DNA of 64,000 bases from Clostridiales bacterium UBA4080 (GTDB lineage Bacteria > Bacillota > Clostridia > Lachnospirales > Vallitaleaceae): contig DFYO01000076.1 of the NCBI GenBank assembly GCA_002381865.1, positions 1 to 64,000 of the forward strand, written 5' to 3'. The number at the start of each line of letters is the position of its first letter. Positions within the stretch are counted from its first letter, which is position 1. The position numbers and the translations under genes were made by a program. The notes beneath the pieces were generated by a model. It saw only the letters and a list, made by a program, of their open reading frames with translations. It did not search any database and was not told where the DNA came from. Positions 52,615 through 60,916 of the stretch are shown here, piece by piece.

Positions 52615-53679
52615 ATGGATAAATCATATCATGAGCAAGAAAATATAAAAAACGCCATACATTTAAGAGAATTAATGGATTCACTTCCCCACTTTGCTCT
52701 TGAGTTCTTCAGAGGAATAGAACCAGTTACTACATCTAAGACGAGAATTGCTTATGCGTACGACTTAAGAGTTTTTTTTGATTATCTAATAAGCACTCAC
52801 AGCTATTTTAAAGAAAAGGATATAAAATCAATTAAGATTAGCTGCCTAGATGAAATAATTGCAGATGATATTGAAATGTATTTAGAATATCTTAATTATT
52901 ATATAAAAGATAATCCTGAACACAAACAAATAGAACATATAAACAGTGAACGCGGCAAAGCGCGTAAGCTAGCAGCTCTTCGAAAATTCTATAGTTACTT
53001 TTACAAAAAGCAAAAAATACAAACAAATCCAGCCTTGCTGGTTGAACTTCCAAAAATTCACAACAAGCATATAGTTAGACTTGAAGTCGACGAGGTTGCA
53101 AAGCTTTTAGATGAAGTTGAGTCTGGTGACAAGCTTACTCCGTCCCAGAAAAAATTCCATTCTTATACAAAGGATAGAGATTTGGCATTATTAACTTTAC
53201 TTTTAGGAACCGGGATACGTGTAAGTGAATGCGTTGGTTTAAGTATCGGTGATGTTGATTTTGATGTTAACGGTATAAAAATTGTTCGAAAAGGCGGTAA
53301 CGAAGTTATCGTATATTTTGGGCAGGAGGTTAAAGATTGCTTGATCAAATATATGAATAGTAGAAACAAAATAGAACCTATTAAGGGTCATGAACAAGCT
53401 CTCTTTTTGTCGATTCAAAAAAAGAGGCTTACTGTTCGCTCGGTGCAAAATCTTGTTAAAAAATATTCTCAACTTATTACTAAACTCAAAAATATATCAC
53501 CGCATAAATTACGCAGCACCTATGGAACAAATCTGTACAGAGAAACTGGTGATATATATCTTGTAGCTGATGTACTTGGTCATAATGATGTAAATACAAC
53601 TAAAAAGCATTATGCTCAAATAGAAGATGAAAGGCGAAGAATGGCTGCAAAAGCTGTAAAGCTGCGCACTGAGGATTAA
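52615..53679 (+). CDS. Tyrosine recombinase, Xer type (XerS-like)
   Basis: A 354-residue tyrosine recombinase that should resolve chromosome dimers. The catalytic set is complete: Arg in GTGIRVSECVG (near residue 205), Lys in VRKGGN (near 225), HKLRST (near 302), GHNDVNTT (His near 325) and the Tyr of KKHYAQ. The N-terminal domain and length resemble XerS, a single-protein system, more than XerC or XerD (about 295-300 residues). The nearby dif-like site supports a chromosomal rather than phage role. The start is the ATG after an AAAAA stretch; no strong ribosome binding site is visible. Confidence 0.85.
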   Translation: MDKSYHEQENIKNAIHLRELMDSLPHFALEFFRGIEPVTTSKTRIAYAYDLRVFFDYLISTHSYFKEKDIKSIKISCLDEIIADDIEMYLEYLNYYIKDNPEHKQIEHINSERGKARKLAALRKFYSYFYKKQKIQTNPALLVELPKIHNKHIVRLEVDEVAKLLDEVESGDKLTPSQKKFHSYTKDRDLALLTLLLGTGIRVSECVGLSIGDVDFDVNGIKIVRKGGNEVIVYFGQEVKDCLIKYMNSRNKIEPIKGHEQALFLSIQKKRLTVRSVQNLVKKYSQLITKLKNISPHKLRSTYGTNLYRETGDIYLVADVLGHNDVNTTKKHYAQIEDERRRMAAKAVKLRTED

Positions 53680-53690
53680 TAGACTTTGCA

Positions 53691-54110
53691 TCATCTAATT
53701 ATCGAATAATACTCCGTATTTTTCAAAACTGGTAATATCAATTTATCGCAGGGGAAAATATTATAGCCTTTAATGCCATTAATTGATTTAACCTCTTTAA
53801 TATAGCTTTCAATTGTATAGTAATCTAGATTGGCATTGCTTTTTGCAATATCCCAAAGAGTATCGCCTCTTTCAACTACTAAAGATTTATAGGTTTTTAT
53901 AGGTTCAGCCGAAGAGCCACTAACATTACCGTTTGAAAAAATTGTACCCGAAATAATTATTATAAGTATTAGACCCGCAAAAAACAAAATCCCACTAGTT
54001 AATAATTGATTTCTTGCTTTTTGCTTTGATTTAAACCTTTTGTTATTATGAGCGCTTGAAGTATTATTGTTTCTTAATCTTCCGTTATTAAAATAAATTG
54101 TTGAGTTCAT
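53691..54110 (-). CDS. LysM membrane protein, YneA-like SOS division inhibitor
   Basis: A 139-residue protein with one transmembrane helix (about residues 38-60) and an exterior LysM domain (VVERGDTLWDIAKSNANLD). It matches YneA in layout: the gene is divergent from lexA and shares LexA boxes. YneA of Bacillus blocks division after DNA damage. The start is the ATG behind AGGAGG; an upstream ATG eight codons earlier is not preferred. Its 3' end is 11 bases from the xer stop, convergent. Confidence 0.8.
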   Translation of the reverse strand: MNSTIYFNNGRLRNNNTSSAHNNKRFKSKQKARNQLLTSGILFFAGLILIIIISGTIFSNGNVSGSSAEPIKTYKSLVVERGDTLWDIAKSNANLDYYTIESYIKEVKSINGIKGYNIFPCDKLILPVLKNTEYYSIIR

Positions 54111-54166
54111 AAGAATACCTCCTGTAATTGTCATATATATAATTAATAGTAATCGCTTATTTGTAG

Positions 54167-54180
54167 CGAATGAATGTTCG
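54167..54180. promoter_or_regulatory. LexA box 1
   Basis: CGAATGAATGTTCG fits the Firmicute box CGAACnnnnGTTCG with one change and lies upstream of the yneA-like gene. Confidence 0.8.
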
Positions 54181-54196
54181 TTAAATCCATTATATA

Positions 54197-54210
54197 CGAA
54201 TGCTTGTTCT
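54197..54210. promoter_or_regulatory. LexA box 2
   Basis: CGAATGCTTGTTCT, a second Firmicute-type box, between the two divergent genes. Confidence 0.78.
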
Positions 54211-54225
54211 GTGTCAAGAAAAATA

Positions 54226-54239
54226 AGAACGTTTGTTTG
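54226..54239. promoter_or_regulatory. LexA box 3 at the lexA promoter
   Basis: AGAACGTTTGTTTG overlaps the -35 of lexA and so would give autorepression. Confidence 0.72.
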
Positions 54240-54266
54240 ACTTTGAGTGTTATTCTGTGCTATAAT
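54237..54266 (+). promoter_or_regulatory. lexA promoter
   Basis: TTGACT and TATAAT separated by 18 bases, with the -35 overlapping LexA box 3, 54 bases before the start codon. Confidence 0.65.
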
Positions 54267-54319
54267 TCTAATAGTAGTTATATAGCTTAGTCAATTCAAA
54301 TAAATATGAGGTGAATATT

Positions 54320-54934
54320 ATGGCGAGAGATTTGAGCAACAAGCAGCAAATTATATTAGATTATTTAAAAAAAGAAACCATTTCTAAAGGATATCCTCCT
54401 TCAGTAAGAGAGATATGTGAAGCCGTGGGACTTAAATCCACATCTACAGTACATGGACATTTGGAAAGGCTCGAAAAAAAAGGTTTAATCAGAAGAGATC
54501 CAACTAAACCTAGAGCTATTGAAATTGTTGATGATGATTTCCAGCTTGCAAGAAGAGAAATGGTTAATATACCTATAGTTGGAAGAGTTGCAGCTGGCAG
54601 TCCTATCTTAGCAGAGGAAAATGTTGAAGATTACTTCCCTCTTCCTGTTAACTATGTGCCTAATAATGATAGCTTTATGCTCAGAGTACAAGGTGAAAGC
54701 ATGATTAATGTCGGAATATATGATGGTGATCTTTTACTAGTTGAACAGCGAACTACAGCTCGCAACGGAGAGATTGTTGTTGCCTTAGTTGAAGATTCTG
54801 CAACGGTTAAGACCTTTTACAAGGAAGCTGATCATTTTAGACTTCAACCCGAAAACGATTCAATGGAGCCAATTCGAGTTAAGGATGTTGCCATTCTAGG
54901 AAGAGTTGTTGGATTATACAGAAACTTAATGTAA
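54320..54934 (+). CDS. lexA: SOS repressor LexA
   Basis: 204 residues. The N-terminal winged helix has SKGYPPSVREICEAVGLKSTST and binds the boxes above. Self-cleavage occurs at Ala-Gly in RVAAGSPILAEEN (near residue 90); the catalytic Ser is in GESMINVGI and the Lys in ATVKTFY. The start is the ATG with GAGGTG six bases upstream rather than the earlier GTG. It controls the divergent yneA-like gene and itself. Confidence 0.96.
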   Translation: MARDLSNKQQIILDYLKKETISKGYPPSVREICEAVGLKSTSTVHGHLERLEKKGLIRRDPTKPRAIEIVDDDFQLARREMVNIPIVGRVAAGSPILAEENVEDYFPLPVNYVPNNDSFMLRVQGESMINVGIYDGDLLLVEQRTTARNGEIVVALVEDSATVKTFYKEADHFRLQPENDSMEPIRVKDVAILGRVVGLYRNLM

Positions 54935-55013
54935 CTCAATTGATTTTATTAAAAAAGCTTTAATTAAAAAACTCATTGTAAAAATTCACAATTAAATTTT
55001 AAAAAATAACTTC

Positions 55014-55066
55014 AAAACAAAAGAAACTGCTTCACAATTTCATTGTGTGTCAGTTTCTTTTGTTTT
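55014..55066. terminator. Bidirectional terminator between lexA and rsfS
   Basis: A perfect 16-bp stem, AAAACAAAAGAAACTG with CAGTTTCTTTTGTTTT, plus an inner CACAAT/ATTGTG hairpin. It serves both converging transcripts. Confidence 0.88.
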
Positions 55067-55110
55067 ACGTAAAATAATGTTACTGCTTAAAACAAATAAC
55101 TTTTTTAATT

Positions 55111-55482
55111 TTATTTGCTTTCTTCTGTTTCAACACTGTCAAATGACACTTGCTTTCCATCCGACCAAATTCTTTCAAGATCATAAAAAATCCTATCATC
55201 TTTCCCGAAAATATGTATTATTACATCGCCGTAATCTAAAAGTACCCAGCTTGAAGAGTTGTATCCTTCAATCTGCTTTGGCTCATAGCCTGATTTGCTA
55301 AGAAATTCTTCAGTGTTATCAATTAAAGACTTGACATGGTTTGGATTATTACCATGTGCAATTACAAAATAATCTGCCATAACAGATACATTTCGGATAT
55401 CTAAAACCTTAATATCCACTGCCATTTTATCCTCTAATACCTTGTGAATCAATTTTAATATTTCAGATGATTTTTCAGCCAT
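55111..55482 (-). CDS. rsfS: Ribosomal silencing factor RsfS
   Basis: A 123-residue protein of the RsfS/Iojap family that binds L14 and blocks subunit joining in starvation. Signatures are DIKVLDIRNVSVMADYFVIAHG and GYNSSSWVLLDYGDVIIHIFG. Its first bases overlap the nadD-yqeK fusion gene. Last gene of the minus-strand block. Confidence 0.94.
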   Translation of the reverse strand: MAEKSSEILKLIHKVLEDKMAVDIKVLDIRNVSVMADYFVIAHGNNPNHVKSLIDNTEEFLSKSGYEPKQIEGYNSSSWVLLDYGDVIIHIFGKDDRIFYDLERIWSDGKQVSFDSVETEESK

Positions 55483-56678
55483 TTCAATTCCTCCTTTTCT
55501 TCTATATAATAGCGATAGGTCTCTAAGGACCTTTCGTCAATTTCCTTTTTTTGGTCTAGTAAATACTGTATAGTTGATTCAAGTATAGCGACTAATGCCA
55601 TATCTAAAGAATGCTTTGCAAGCTCTCTGATGTTTTCCATGGCATAAAATGATTTCCTTGTAGGTTCGATAAAATCACTTATAAAAATCAACTTTTCCAA
55701 ATTATTCATATCGGGCTTTCCTGTTGTGTGACACTCGATTGCTGATAATATTTCTGTATCTGTTACTCCATAATCTCTCATAGCTACAATGCTTCCAAGC
55801 CTTTGATGTAGTAAATCTGGATTTTCTTTCTCTGAAGGAGTAATGTCCATTTTATATCGCTTTGCCATCTCTAATTTTTTTGAATCGGTATAGCACTTGG
55901 CGCAATCATGTAGTAATGCTGCAACTTCTGCTTTATAAATATCTATATTGTGATACTTTGCGAGTTCAGATGAAGCTTTCATAGTAGCTAATGAATGAGC
56001 ATATCTTTTTTCAGTCAGTCTCTTGCTTAATCTTTCTTTAAGCTTGGTTAAATCACCCTTGTGTGTATGCTTATATTTGTATAGTTGATGCTTTTCAATA
56101 TATTCTTCAACCTTTATGGGGACTAATCCTTCAATCGATTTCGCATCAGAAACGAGATTTCTTATTTGAGTAGATGAAATAGCTGTTTTTTCCATGGGAA
56201 TAATTATAATATCTGCGTAGTACTCTTTTTGCAAAAATTCAATATATCCCTCTAAAATACTGTCAAAGCCTGGTCTGTTTATAATAATCAGCTGACAAAG
56301 TTCAATTAGCTGAGTTGCATCCTTCCATCTTAAGATATGCATTAGTGAATCCGCACCAATAATAAGGCTGTATTTATTGTCTGGATTTTTATGCTTAAGT
56401 TCCTTAATCGTATCAATTGTATAATTAGTCTGATCACTATAAATTTCTATTGTAGAAATTTTATATTCAAAAAACTCTGTTATTGCCAGCTCACACATTT
56501 TTAATCTGTGATAATTATCCGCAATACTATCGGAAAATCGGGATTTATGTGGAGGAATTCCTGTGGGAATAAATAATATTTCATCATATTTTTGTGTGGC
56601 ATATACAGTTTTAGCCATCTGCAAATGTGCATTATGAATCGGATTAAATGTTCCACCTAAAATCGCAATGTTTTTCAT
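55455..56678 (-). CDS. nadD: Fused NadD (NaMN adenylyltransferase) and YqeK-like HD phosphohydrolase
   Basis: A 407-residue fusion. Residues 1-195 are NadD, which makes nicotinate adenine dinucleotide: GGTFNPIHNAHLQMAK (nucleotide-binding HxxH-like, near 10) and the ISSTQIR signature (near 168). Residues about 210-395 are a YqeK-type HD domain with ALLHDCAKCY (near 259) and the HTTGKPDMNNLEKLIFISDFIEP run; YqeK hydrolyses symmetric Ap4A. In most Firmicutes the two are separate adjacent genes. The junction near residue 200 has no extra linker. Confidence 0.93.
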   Translation of the reverse strand: MKNIAILGGTFNPIHNAHLQMAKTVYATQKYDEILFIPTGIPPHKSRFSDSIADNYHRLKMCELAITEFFEYKISTIEIYSDQTNYTIDTIKELKHKNPDNKYSLIIGADSLMHILRWKDATQLIELCQLIIINRPGFDSILEGYIEFLQKEYYADIIIIPMEKTAISSTQIRNLVSDAKSIEGLVPIKVEEYIEKHQLYKYKHTHKGDLTKLKERLSKRLTEKRYAHSLATMKASSELAKYHNIDIYKAEVAALLHDCAKCYTDSKKLEMAKRYKMDITPSEKENPDLLHQRLGSIVAMRDYGVTDTEILSAIECHTTGKPDMNNLEKLIFISDFIEPTRKSFYAMENIRELAKHSLDMALVAILESTIQYLLDQKKEIDERSLETYRYYIEEKEELKWLKNHLKY

Positions 56679-56711
56679 TCAATCAGTCCTTTTTAAAAAT
56701 ATTAGTTGTAA

Positions 56712-57005
56712 TTATTTTGGCAACTCTATTTTTTTGTTGTCTTTAGATTCCTTGTACAATACTATTTTTCTTCCGATTTGCTGTACAATTTCCGAACGAG
56801 TTCTTTCTGAAAGCAGCTGTATAAGTGCTTTTGGATCTTCAATACAATTCTTTAATACATTTATTTTAATTAATTCCCTTGCTTCTAAAGCTGAAATTAT
56901 TCCTTCAGTTAACTCAGGCGTTACTCCGCTCTTTCCAATCTGATAAATAGGTTCAATTGTATTTGATAAGCTTCTTAGATAAGCTCTTTGTTTGCTTGTA
57001 ATCAT
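56712..57005 (-). CDS. yhbY: YhbY-type CRM RNA-binding protein
   Basis: A 97-residue CRM-domain protein that binds pre-50S particles. ITSKQRAYLRSLSNTIEPIYQIGKSG carries the GxxG-type loop (QIGKSGV) of the family. The start is the ATG behind GAGGAG; an earlier in-frame Met lies inside the obgE end. Part of the ribosome-assembly run. Confidence 0.92.
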   Translation of the reverse strand: MITSKQRAYLRSLSNTIEPIYQIGKSGVTPELTEGIISALEARELIKINVLKNCIEDPKALIQLLSERTRSEIVQQIGRKIVLYKESKDNKKIELPK

Positions 57006-57015
57006 ATGTTCTCCT

Positions 57016-58293
57016 CTATTTAAAATAATCAAATTCTAAATAATACATTTTTACCGTGTCGCCCTCTTCAATACCCATTTCCTCTAAGCGTTCAATAATC
57101 CCCTGTTCTTTAAGGAAATTTTGGAAGAACATAAAGCCCTTTTCACTTTCGAGATTAGTATAACCAAGCATTTTTTCAATGCTCTTGCCTTCAACTCTGA
57201 AGGAACCATCTTCTAATTGCTCAATTTCTATCGGCTCAGGAGTATCATCTTTTGTTTCGAAATATTCTCTTTCATAAACAGTGATTTCGTCATCCATATT
57301 ATCTAAAATACCTTTTATATGATATAAAAGCTCTTTAATGCCTTTACCGGTAACTGCTGAAACAGGAAATACCTTTATATCTTCTGTTTGAAAGGCTTCA
57401 ATAAGTCGTTTTAAATTTTCATCTTCATACATTGCGTCAATTTTATTTGCGACAATTACTTGTGGCTTTTTAAGAAGCTCTTCATTGTATTTTTTAAGCT
57501 CATTATTAATTTTATTAATGTCATCAACAGGGTCTCTGCCCTCAATACCGCTAATATCAACCACGTGTACCAAAACCTTAGTTCTTTCAATATGCTTTAG
57601 GAATTCGTGGCCTAGGCCAATTCCCTCTGCTGCGCCTTCAATTAATCCAGGTATATCCGCTATTACAAATCCCTCTCCATGACCCATATCCACAACTCCA
57701 AGATTAGGATTTAAAGTGGTAAAATGATAATTAGCTATCTTAGGTCTTGCATTTGTTACTCTTGCTAAAAATGTTGATTTTCCAACATTAGGAAATCCAA
57801 CAAGTCCAACATCTGCAATTGATTTGAGTTCTAGAATAACATTAAGCTCTTTGCCTGACTGCCCTGGTTGTGCATATTTTGGAATCTGCATTGTAGGAGT
57901 AGCGTAATGCTGATTTCCTTTTCCACCTCGTCCGCCTTTTAAAAGAACCTCTCTTGAGTCTGGATAAGCAAGGTCAACAATAACCTTTCCAGATTCTGCT
58001 TCTTTGATTATTGTTCCCCTTGGAACCTTGATAATCAAATCTGAAGCGTCCTTTCCATGACAAAAGTTCCCCATTCCTGGCTGACCGCTTTGAGCTTTAT
58101 AATGTTTCTTGTGTCGAAAATCGTATAGTGTATTTGTTGAATCATCTACTTCGAAAATTACACTTCCGCCTTTTCCTCCATCACCACCATCAGGACCGCC
58201 ATTGGGTACATACTTTTCTCGTCTGAAGCTTATACATCCATTCCCGCCGCTACCTGATTTTATATATATTTTGACTTGATCTACAAAAATCAT
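57016..58293 (-). CDS. obgE: GTPase Obg
   Basis: 425 residues. The N-terminal Gly-rich Obg fold spans about residues 1-158, followed by the G domain (GFPNVGKSTF near 165, DIPGLIEGAAEGIGLG, NKID) and a C-terminal OCT domain (about 345-425). It acts in 50S assembly and the stringent response. It has its own upstream region after the rpmA terminators, but is in the same gene block. Confidence 0.97.
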   Translation of the reverse strand: MIFVDQVKIYIKSGSGGNGCISFRREKYVPNGGPDGGDGGKGGSVIFEVDDSTNTLYDFRHKKHYKAQSGQPGMGNFCHGKDASDLIIKVPRGTIIKEAESGKVIVDLAYPDSREVLLKGGRGGKGNQHYATPTMQIPKYAQPGQSGKELNVILELKSIADVGLVGFPNVGKSTFLARVTNARPKIANYHFTTLNPNLGVVDMGHGEGFVIADIPGLIEGAAEGIGLGHEFLKHIERTKVLVHVVDISGIEGRDPVDDINKINNELKKYNEELLKKPQVIVANKIDAMYEDENLKRLIEAFQTEDIKVFPVSAVTGKGIKELLYHIKGILDNMDDEITVYEREYFETKDDTPEPIEIEQLEDGSFRVEGKSIEKMLGYTNLESEKGFMFFQNFLKEQGIIERLEEMGIEEGDTVKMYYLEFDYFK

Positions 58294-58369
58294 AATTCAC
58301 ATTTTCCTTTACAAAAACCCATTAGTTACATTGTTAACATATCATAATACAAAAATATTATATCACAAA

Positions 58370-58396
58370 ATAAAAAAGCTTGTATACTTGCAAGCT
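58370..58396 (-). terminator. Terminator on the minus strand, before obgE
   Basis: Minus strand AGCTTG pairs with CAAGCT over an 8-base loop and is followed by TTTTTTATTTT. Confidence 0.6.
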
Positions 58397-58418
58397 AAAC
58401 TACCCTTTCTATTCTATA

Positions 58419-58452
58419 AAAAAGTTTCAAATGGTATCATTTGAAACTTTTT
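58419..58452. terminator. Strong hairpin after rpmA
   Basis: A 15-bp perfect stem, AAAAAGTTTCAAATG with CATTTGAAACTTTTT, and a GTAT loop, just downstream of rpmA. Confidence 0.8.
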
Positions 58453-58467
58453 ATAGTAATATCAATA

Positions 58468-58752
58468 CTATTCAGCTTTAGGATAAACAGATACTTGTTT
58501 TTTGTCTCTGCCTTTTCTTTCAAATTTTACAACGCCATCTGCTAAAGCGAAAAGTGTGTCATCGCCACCTCTTCCAACATTAGTTCCAGGATGGATTTTA
58601 GTTCCACGTTGTCTATATAAAATATTACCTGCTAATACAAATTGTCCGTCTGCTCTTTTAGCGCCAAGTCTTTTGGATTCTGAATCTCTACCGTTTTTAG
58701 TAGAACCAACTCCCTTTTTGTGAGCAAACAACTGAAGGTTCATTGTTAACAT
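58468..58752 (-). CDS. rpmA: Ribosomal protein bL27, Prp-processed form
   Basis: A 94-residue ribosomal protein near the peptidyl transferase centre. The N-terminus MLTMNLQLFAHKKG carries the Firmicute extension, cut after Phe9 by the Prp protease; AHKKGVGSTKNGRDS is then the mature start. GRGGDDTLFALADG follows. The protease gene lies immediately upstream on the same transcript. Confidence 0.96.
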   Translation of the reverse strand: MLTMNLQLFAHKKGVGSTKNGRDSESKRLGAKRADGQFVLAGNILYRQRGTKIHPGTNVGRGGDDTLFALADGVVKFERKGRDKKQVSVYPKAE

Positions 58753-58755
58753 TGT

Positions 58756-59082
58756 TTACACCTCCTCAAAGATGATTTCTATGTATTTGTTTGTATATTG
58801 TTTTCTAATACTTTCGAGCCCAAGCTTCATAGCTCTGAGTAGCAACTGACTTTTGTCGTCCTGCATATCTGATAATAAAAAATTAATTATCCCATCCTTT
58901 TCAGATGTTTCACAAGTAAAATGAGTATCTGTAAATTCCTGAATAGAATTAACTGTATTTATTGATAATACTGAAACTGCAGCACATACAATATCCTGAC
59001 CATACTCAGCAAATTGTGCATGCCCGCTAATGTAAAAGCCTGCTATTTTATCTTGATGTGTTTTAAAAATTATCTTAATCAT
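58756..59082 (-). CDS. prp: Ribosomal-processing cysteine protease Prp
   Basis: 108 residues. Its catalytic His21 (SGHAQFAEYG) and Cys33 (DIVCAAVS) are intact. It removes the L27 N-terminal extension, which is needed for 50S assembly in Firmicutes. Encoded between rplU and rpmA, the conserved position. Confidence 0.95.
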   Translation of the reverse strand: MIKIIFKTHQDKIAGFYISGHAQFAEYGQDIVCAAVSVLSINTVNSIQEFTDTHFTCETSEKDGIINFLLSDMQDDKSQLLLRAMKLGLESIRKQYTNKYIEIIFEEV

Positions 59083-59084
59083 AA

Positions 59085-59396
59085 CTATGCGTTAATTTTT
59101 TCGATAACTACATCTGTAAATGATTGTCTGTGTCCTTGCTTTTTGTGGTAAGTTTTCTTTGGCTTGTATTTGTAAATAATTACTTTTTTGCCTCTTCCGT
59201 TTCTGCTTACCTTAGCAGTAACAGTTGCATTTGCAACTAATGGACTTCCAACATTTACTCCTGCATCTGTAGATACTAATAACACTTGATCAAAAGTTAC
59301 TGTTTCACCCTCTTCAAGGCCAAGTTTTTCAACTCTTACAACATCACCTTCTGAAACCTTGTATTGTTTTCCACCTGTAGAAATAACTGCGTACAT
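59085..59396 (-). CDS. rplU: Ribosomal protein bL21
   Basis: A 103-residue 50S protein: MYAVISTGGKQYKVSEGDVV, then FDQVLLVSTDAGVNVGSP and the basic KVIIYKYKPKKTYHKKQGHRQ. First gene of the ribosomal operon, preceded by an L21 leader and a clear promoter. Confidence 0.97.
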   Translation of the reverse strand: MYAVISTGGKQYKVSEGDVVRVEKLGLEEGETVTFDQVLLVSTDAGVNVGSPLVANATVTAKVSRNGRGKKVIIYKYKPKKTYHKKQGHRQSFTDVVIEKINA

Positions 59397-59480
59397 TCTG
59401 GCACCTCCTCGTTTTTTAAGACTCGCCGAAATTCGGTGTCTAATAAATAGAACTTAAACCTTTTCCGTGCGGTATACCGT
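59397..59480 (-). ncRNA. L21 leader, cis-acting RNA
   Basis: On the minus strand the 5' leader contains the stem-loop ACGGTATACCG and a second hairpin CACCGAATTTCGGCG region before the GAGGAGG site of rplU. Size and position fit the L21 leader of Firmicutes (Rfam RF00559), presumed to bind L21 for feedback control. Not checked against a covariance model. Confidence 0.65.
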
Positions 59481-59485
59481 CTTAT

Positions 59486-59514
59486 AGATTACCACAAATA
59501 CAGAGCTGTGTCAA
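59486..59514 (-). promoter_or_regulatory. Promoter of the rplU-prp-rpmA operon
   Basis: On the minus strand, TTGACA and TAATCT are separated by 17 bases, immediately upstream of the L21 leader. Confidence 0.75.
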
Positions 59515-59582
59515 GAAAATAACCCTTTTATTTTCAAAGAAACCCGACTATTTGTAAAAATAAGATTATTTAATCTAAATTG

Positions 59583-60782
59583 CTAAATAATATTTTTAAG
59601 CTTTTCGGAAAGCGTATTATCAGTTTTCTTTCTTGTTAGCTCAACTAATCCCAGCGGTGTCATATCTATTAAGGTTGTTTTTATTCGGTCTTTGCTTATT
59701 TCATTTTTTAAGGTTTCTAAAAGTAGCTTTTTGTTTGTTTCTGACCCCATATCTATAAAATCAACAATAATAATACCTGATAAATTTCTAAGTCTCAGTT
59801 GTCTTGCAATTTCCTTTGCAGCTTCGATATTAATTGCAAAGATTGTATCTTCAAAATTGCTTTTACCAATTGATTTCGAGGTATTTACATCTATTGAGAC
59901 TAAGGCCTCTGTGGGCTGAATAACTAGATTTGCTCCTGATTTTAGCCAGATTTTTTCATTTAAAAGCTTCTCTAATTTGCTTTTAAAATTATATTTTTTA
60001 AACAGACTTCCTTCTCCCTCTTCAACAAAAACAAAATCATAGTTTATCGGGCAGTCCGAATTATCTTTAAAATATTTTGTAGCTTTACTAAATATATCAT
60101 AGTCGTCAAACTCACAGGACGATATTTCGGATTTATAAAGGTCTCTTATTATTCTCAAATAGTCTGGAAGAGCTTTATATAGGATTTGAAACAGCTTTTT
60201 GTAGCGATACGTTGACATAATATTATTATAGTTGTCAATCAGCATTGTGATTTCGGATATCAGTACCTCTTCCTCAAGATTTTCAGCATTTGTTCTTATA
60301 ATAAATCCATAATCCTCATTTATATAAGGGGTAAAAATTCTTTTAAGTCTTTTTCTTTCTGATGGTAATGTTATTTTACTTGAAAGTCCTACAAAGCTTT
60401 TTTTAAAAGTAAGCACCGAATATCTTCCTGCAAGACTTATCATTCCCGTTGCTGCTGGGGCTTTAGAGCCATAGCTGTCCCTGATAATTTGAACTAGAAG
60501 CTCGTCTCCGATTTTTGGAGGAAGCTTAGATTCCTTGTCATTAATATATTGAATATGGTCCCCATCCTCAAGCTGCAAAAAAACATCCTTTTCAATTCCA
60601 ATATCAACAAAAACAGCATTGATACCCTTTGCAATATTGGAAACCTTACCAATATATATATTCCCAACTAAAGAATTTTTTTCTTCGGATTCAGGATAAA
60701 GTTCAGTTAATTGCTGCTCCTTATCCAAAAAAGCACTATAAATAATTCCATTGTTTTTAGTTATAATAAGTTTATTATTCAT
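59583..60782 (-). CDS. rng: Ribonuclease G/E family enzyme
   Basis: 399 residues. The N-terminal S1-like domain (GNIYIGKVSNIAKGINAVFVDIG near residue 42) leads to the catalytic core with SIDVNTSKS (near residue 305) and IIIVDFIDMG (near 340), which supply the metal-binding Asp residues. A tail with the Zn-link CPxCxG is not present. Likely processes rRNA and mRNA ends, in the minus-strand block with the radical SAM genes. Confidence 0.92.
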   Translation of the reverse strand: MNNKLIITKNNGIIYSAFLDKEQQLTELYPESEEKNSLVGNIYIGKVSNIAKGINAVFVDIGIEKDVFLQLEDGDHIQYINDKESKLPPKIGDELLVQIIRDSYGSKAPAATGMISLAGRYSVLTFKKSFVGLSSKITLPSERKRLKRIFTPYINEDYGFIIRTNAENLEEEVLISEITMLIDNYNNIMSTYRYKKLFQILYKALPDYLRIIRDLYKSEISSCEFDDYDIFSKATKYFKDNSDCPINYDFVFVEEGEGSLFKKYNFKSKLEKLLNEKIWLKSGANLVIQPTEALVSIDVNTSKSIGKSNFEDTIFAINIEAAKEIARQLRLRNLSGIIIVDFIDMGSETNKKLLLETLKNEISKDRIKTTLIDMTPLGLVELTRKKTDNTLSEKLKNII

Positions 60783-60916
60783 TTTATTACCTTTTTTTGA
60801 GATAGCTTAACCTTTTTAATCTCTTTGTTTTTGCATATTAACGGAATAAAAACCGATAATATGCTTGTTGCGTTAAATCAATCATTTATTGCTCACTATA
60901 TTTAAAAGCTATTAAA

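Noticed and set aside
52615..53679. Phage or integron integrase
   Set aside because: No phage genes, tRNA attachment site or other mobile genes are nearby, and the fold and dif-like site point to a Xer recombinase.
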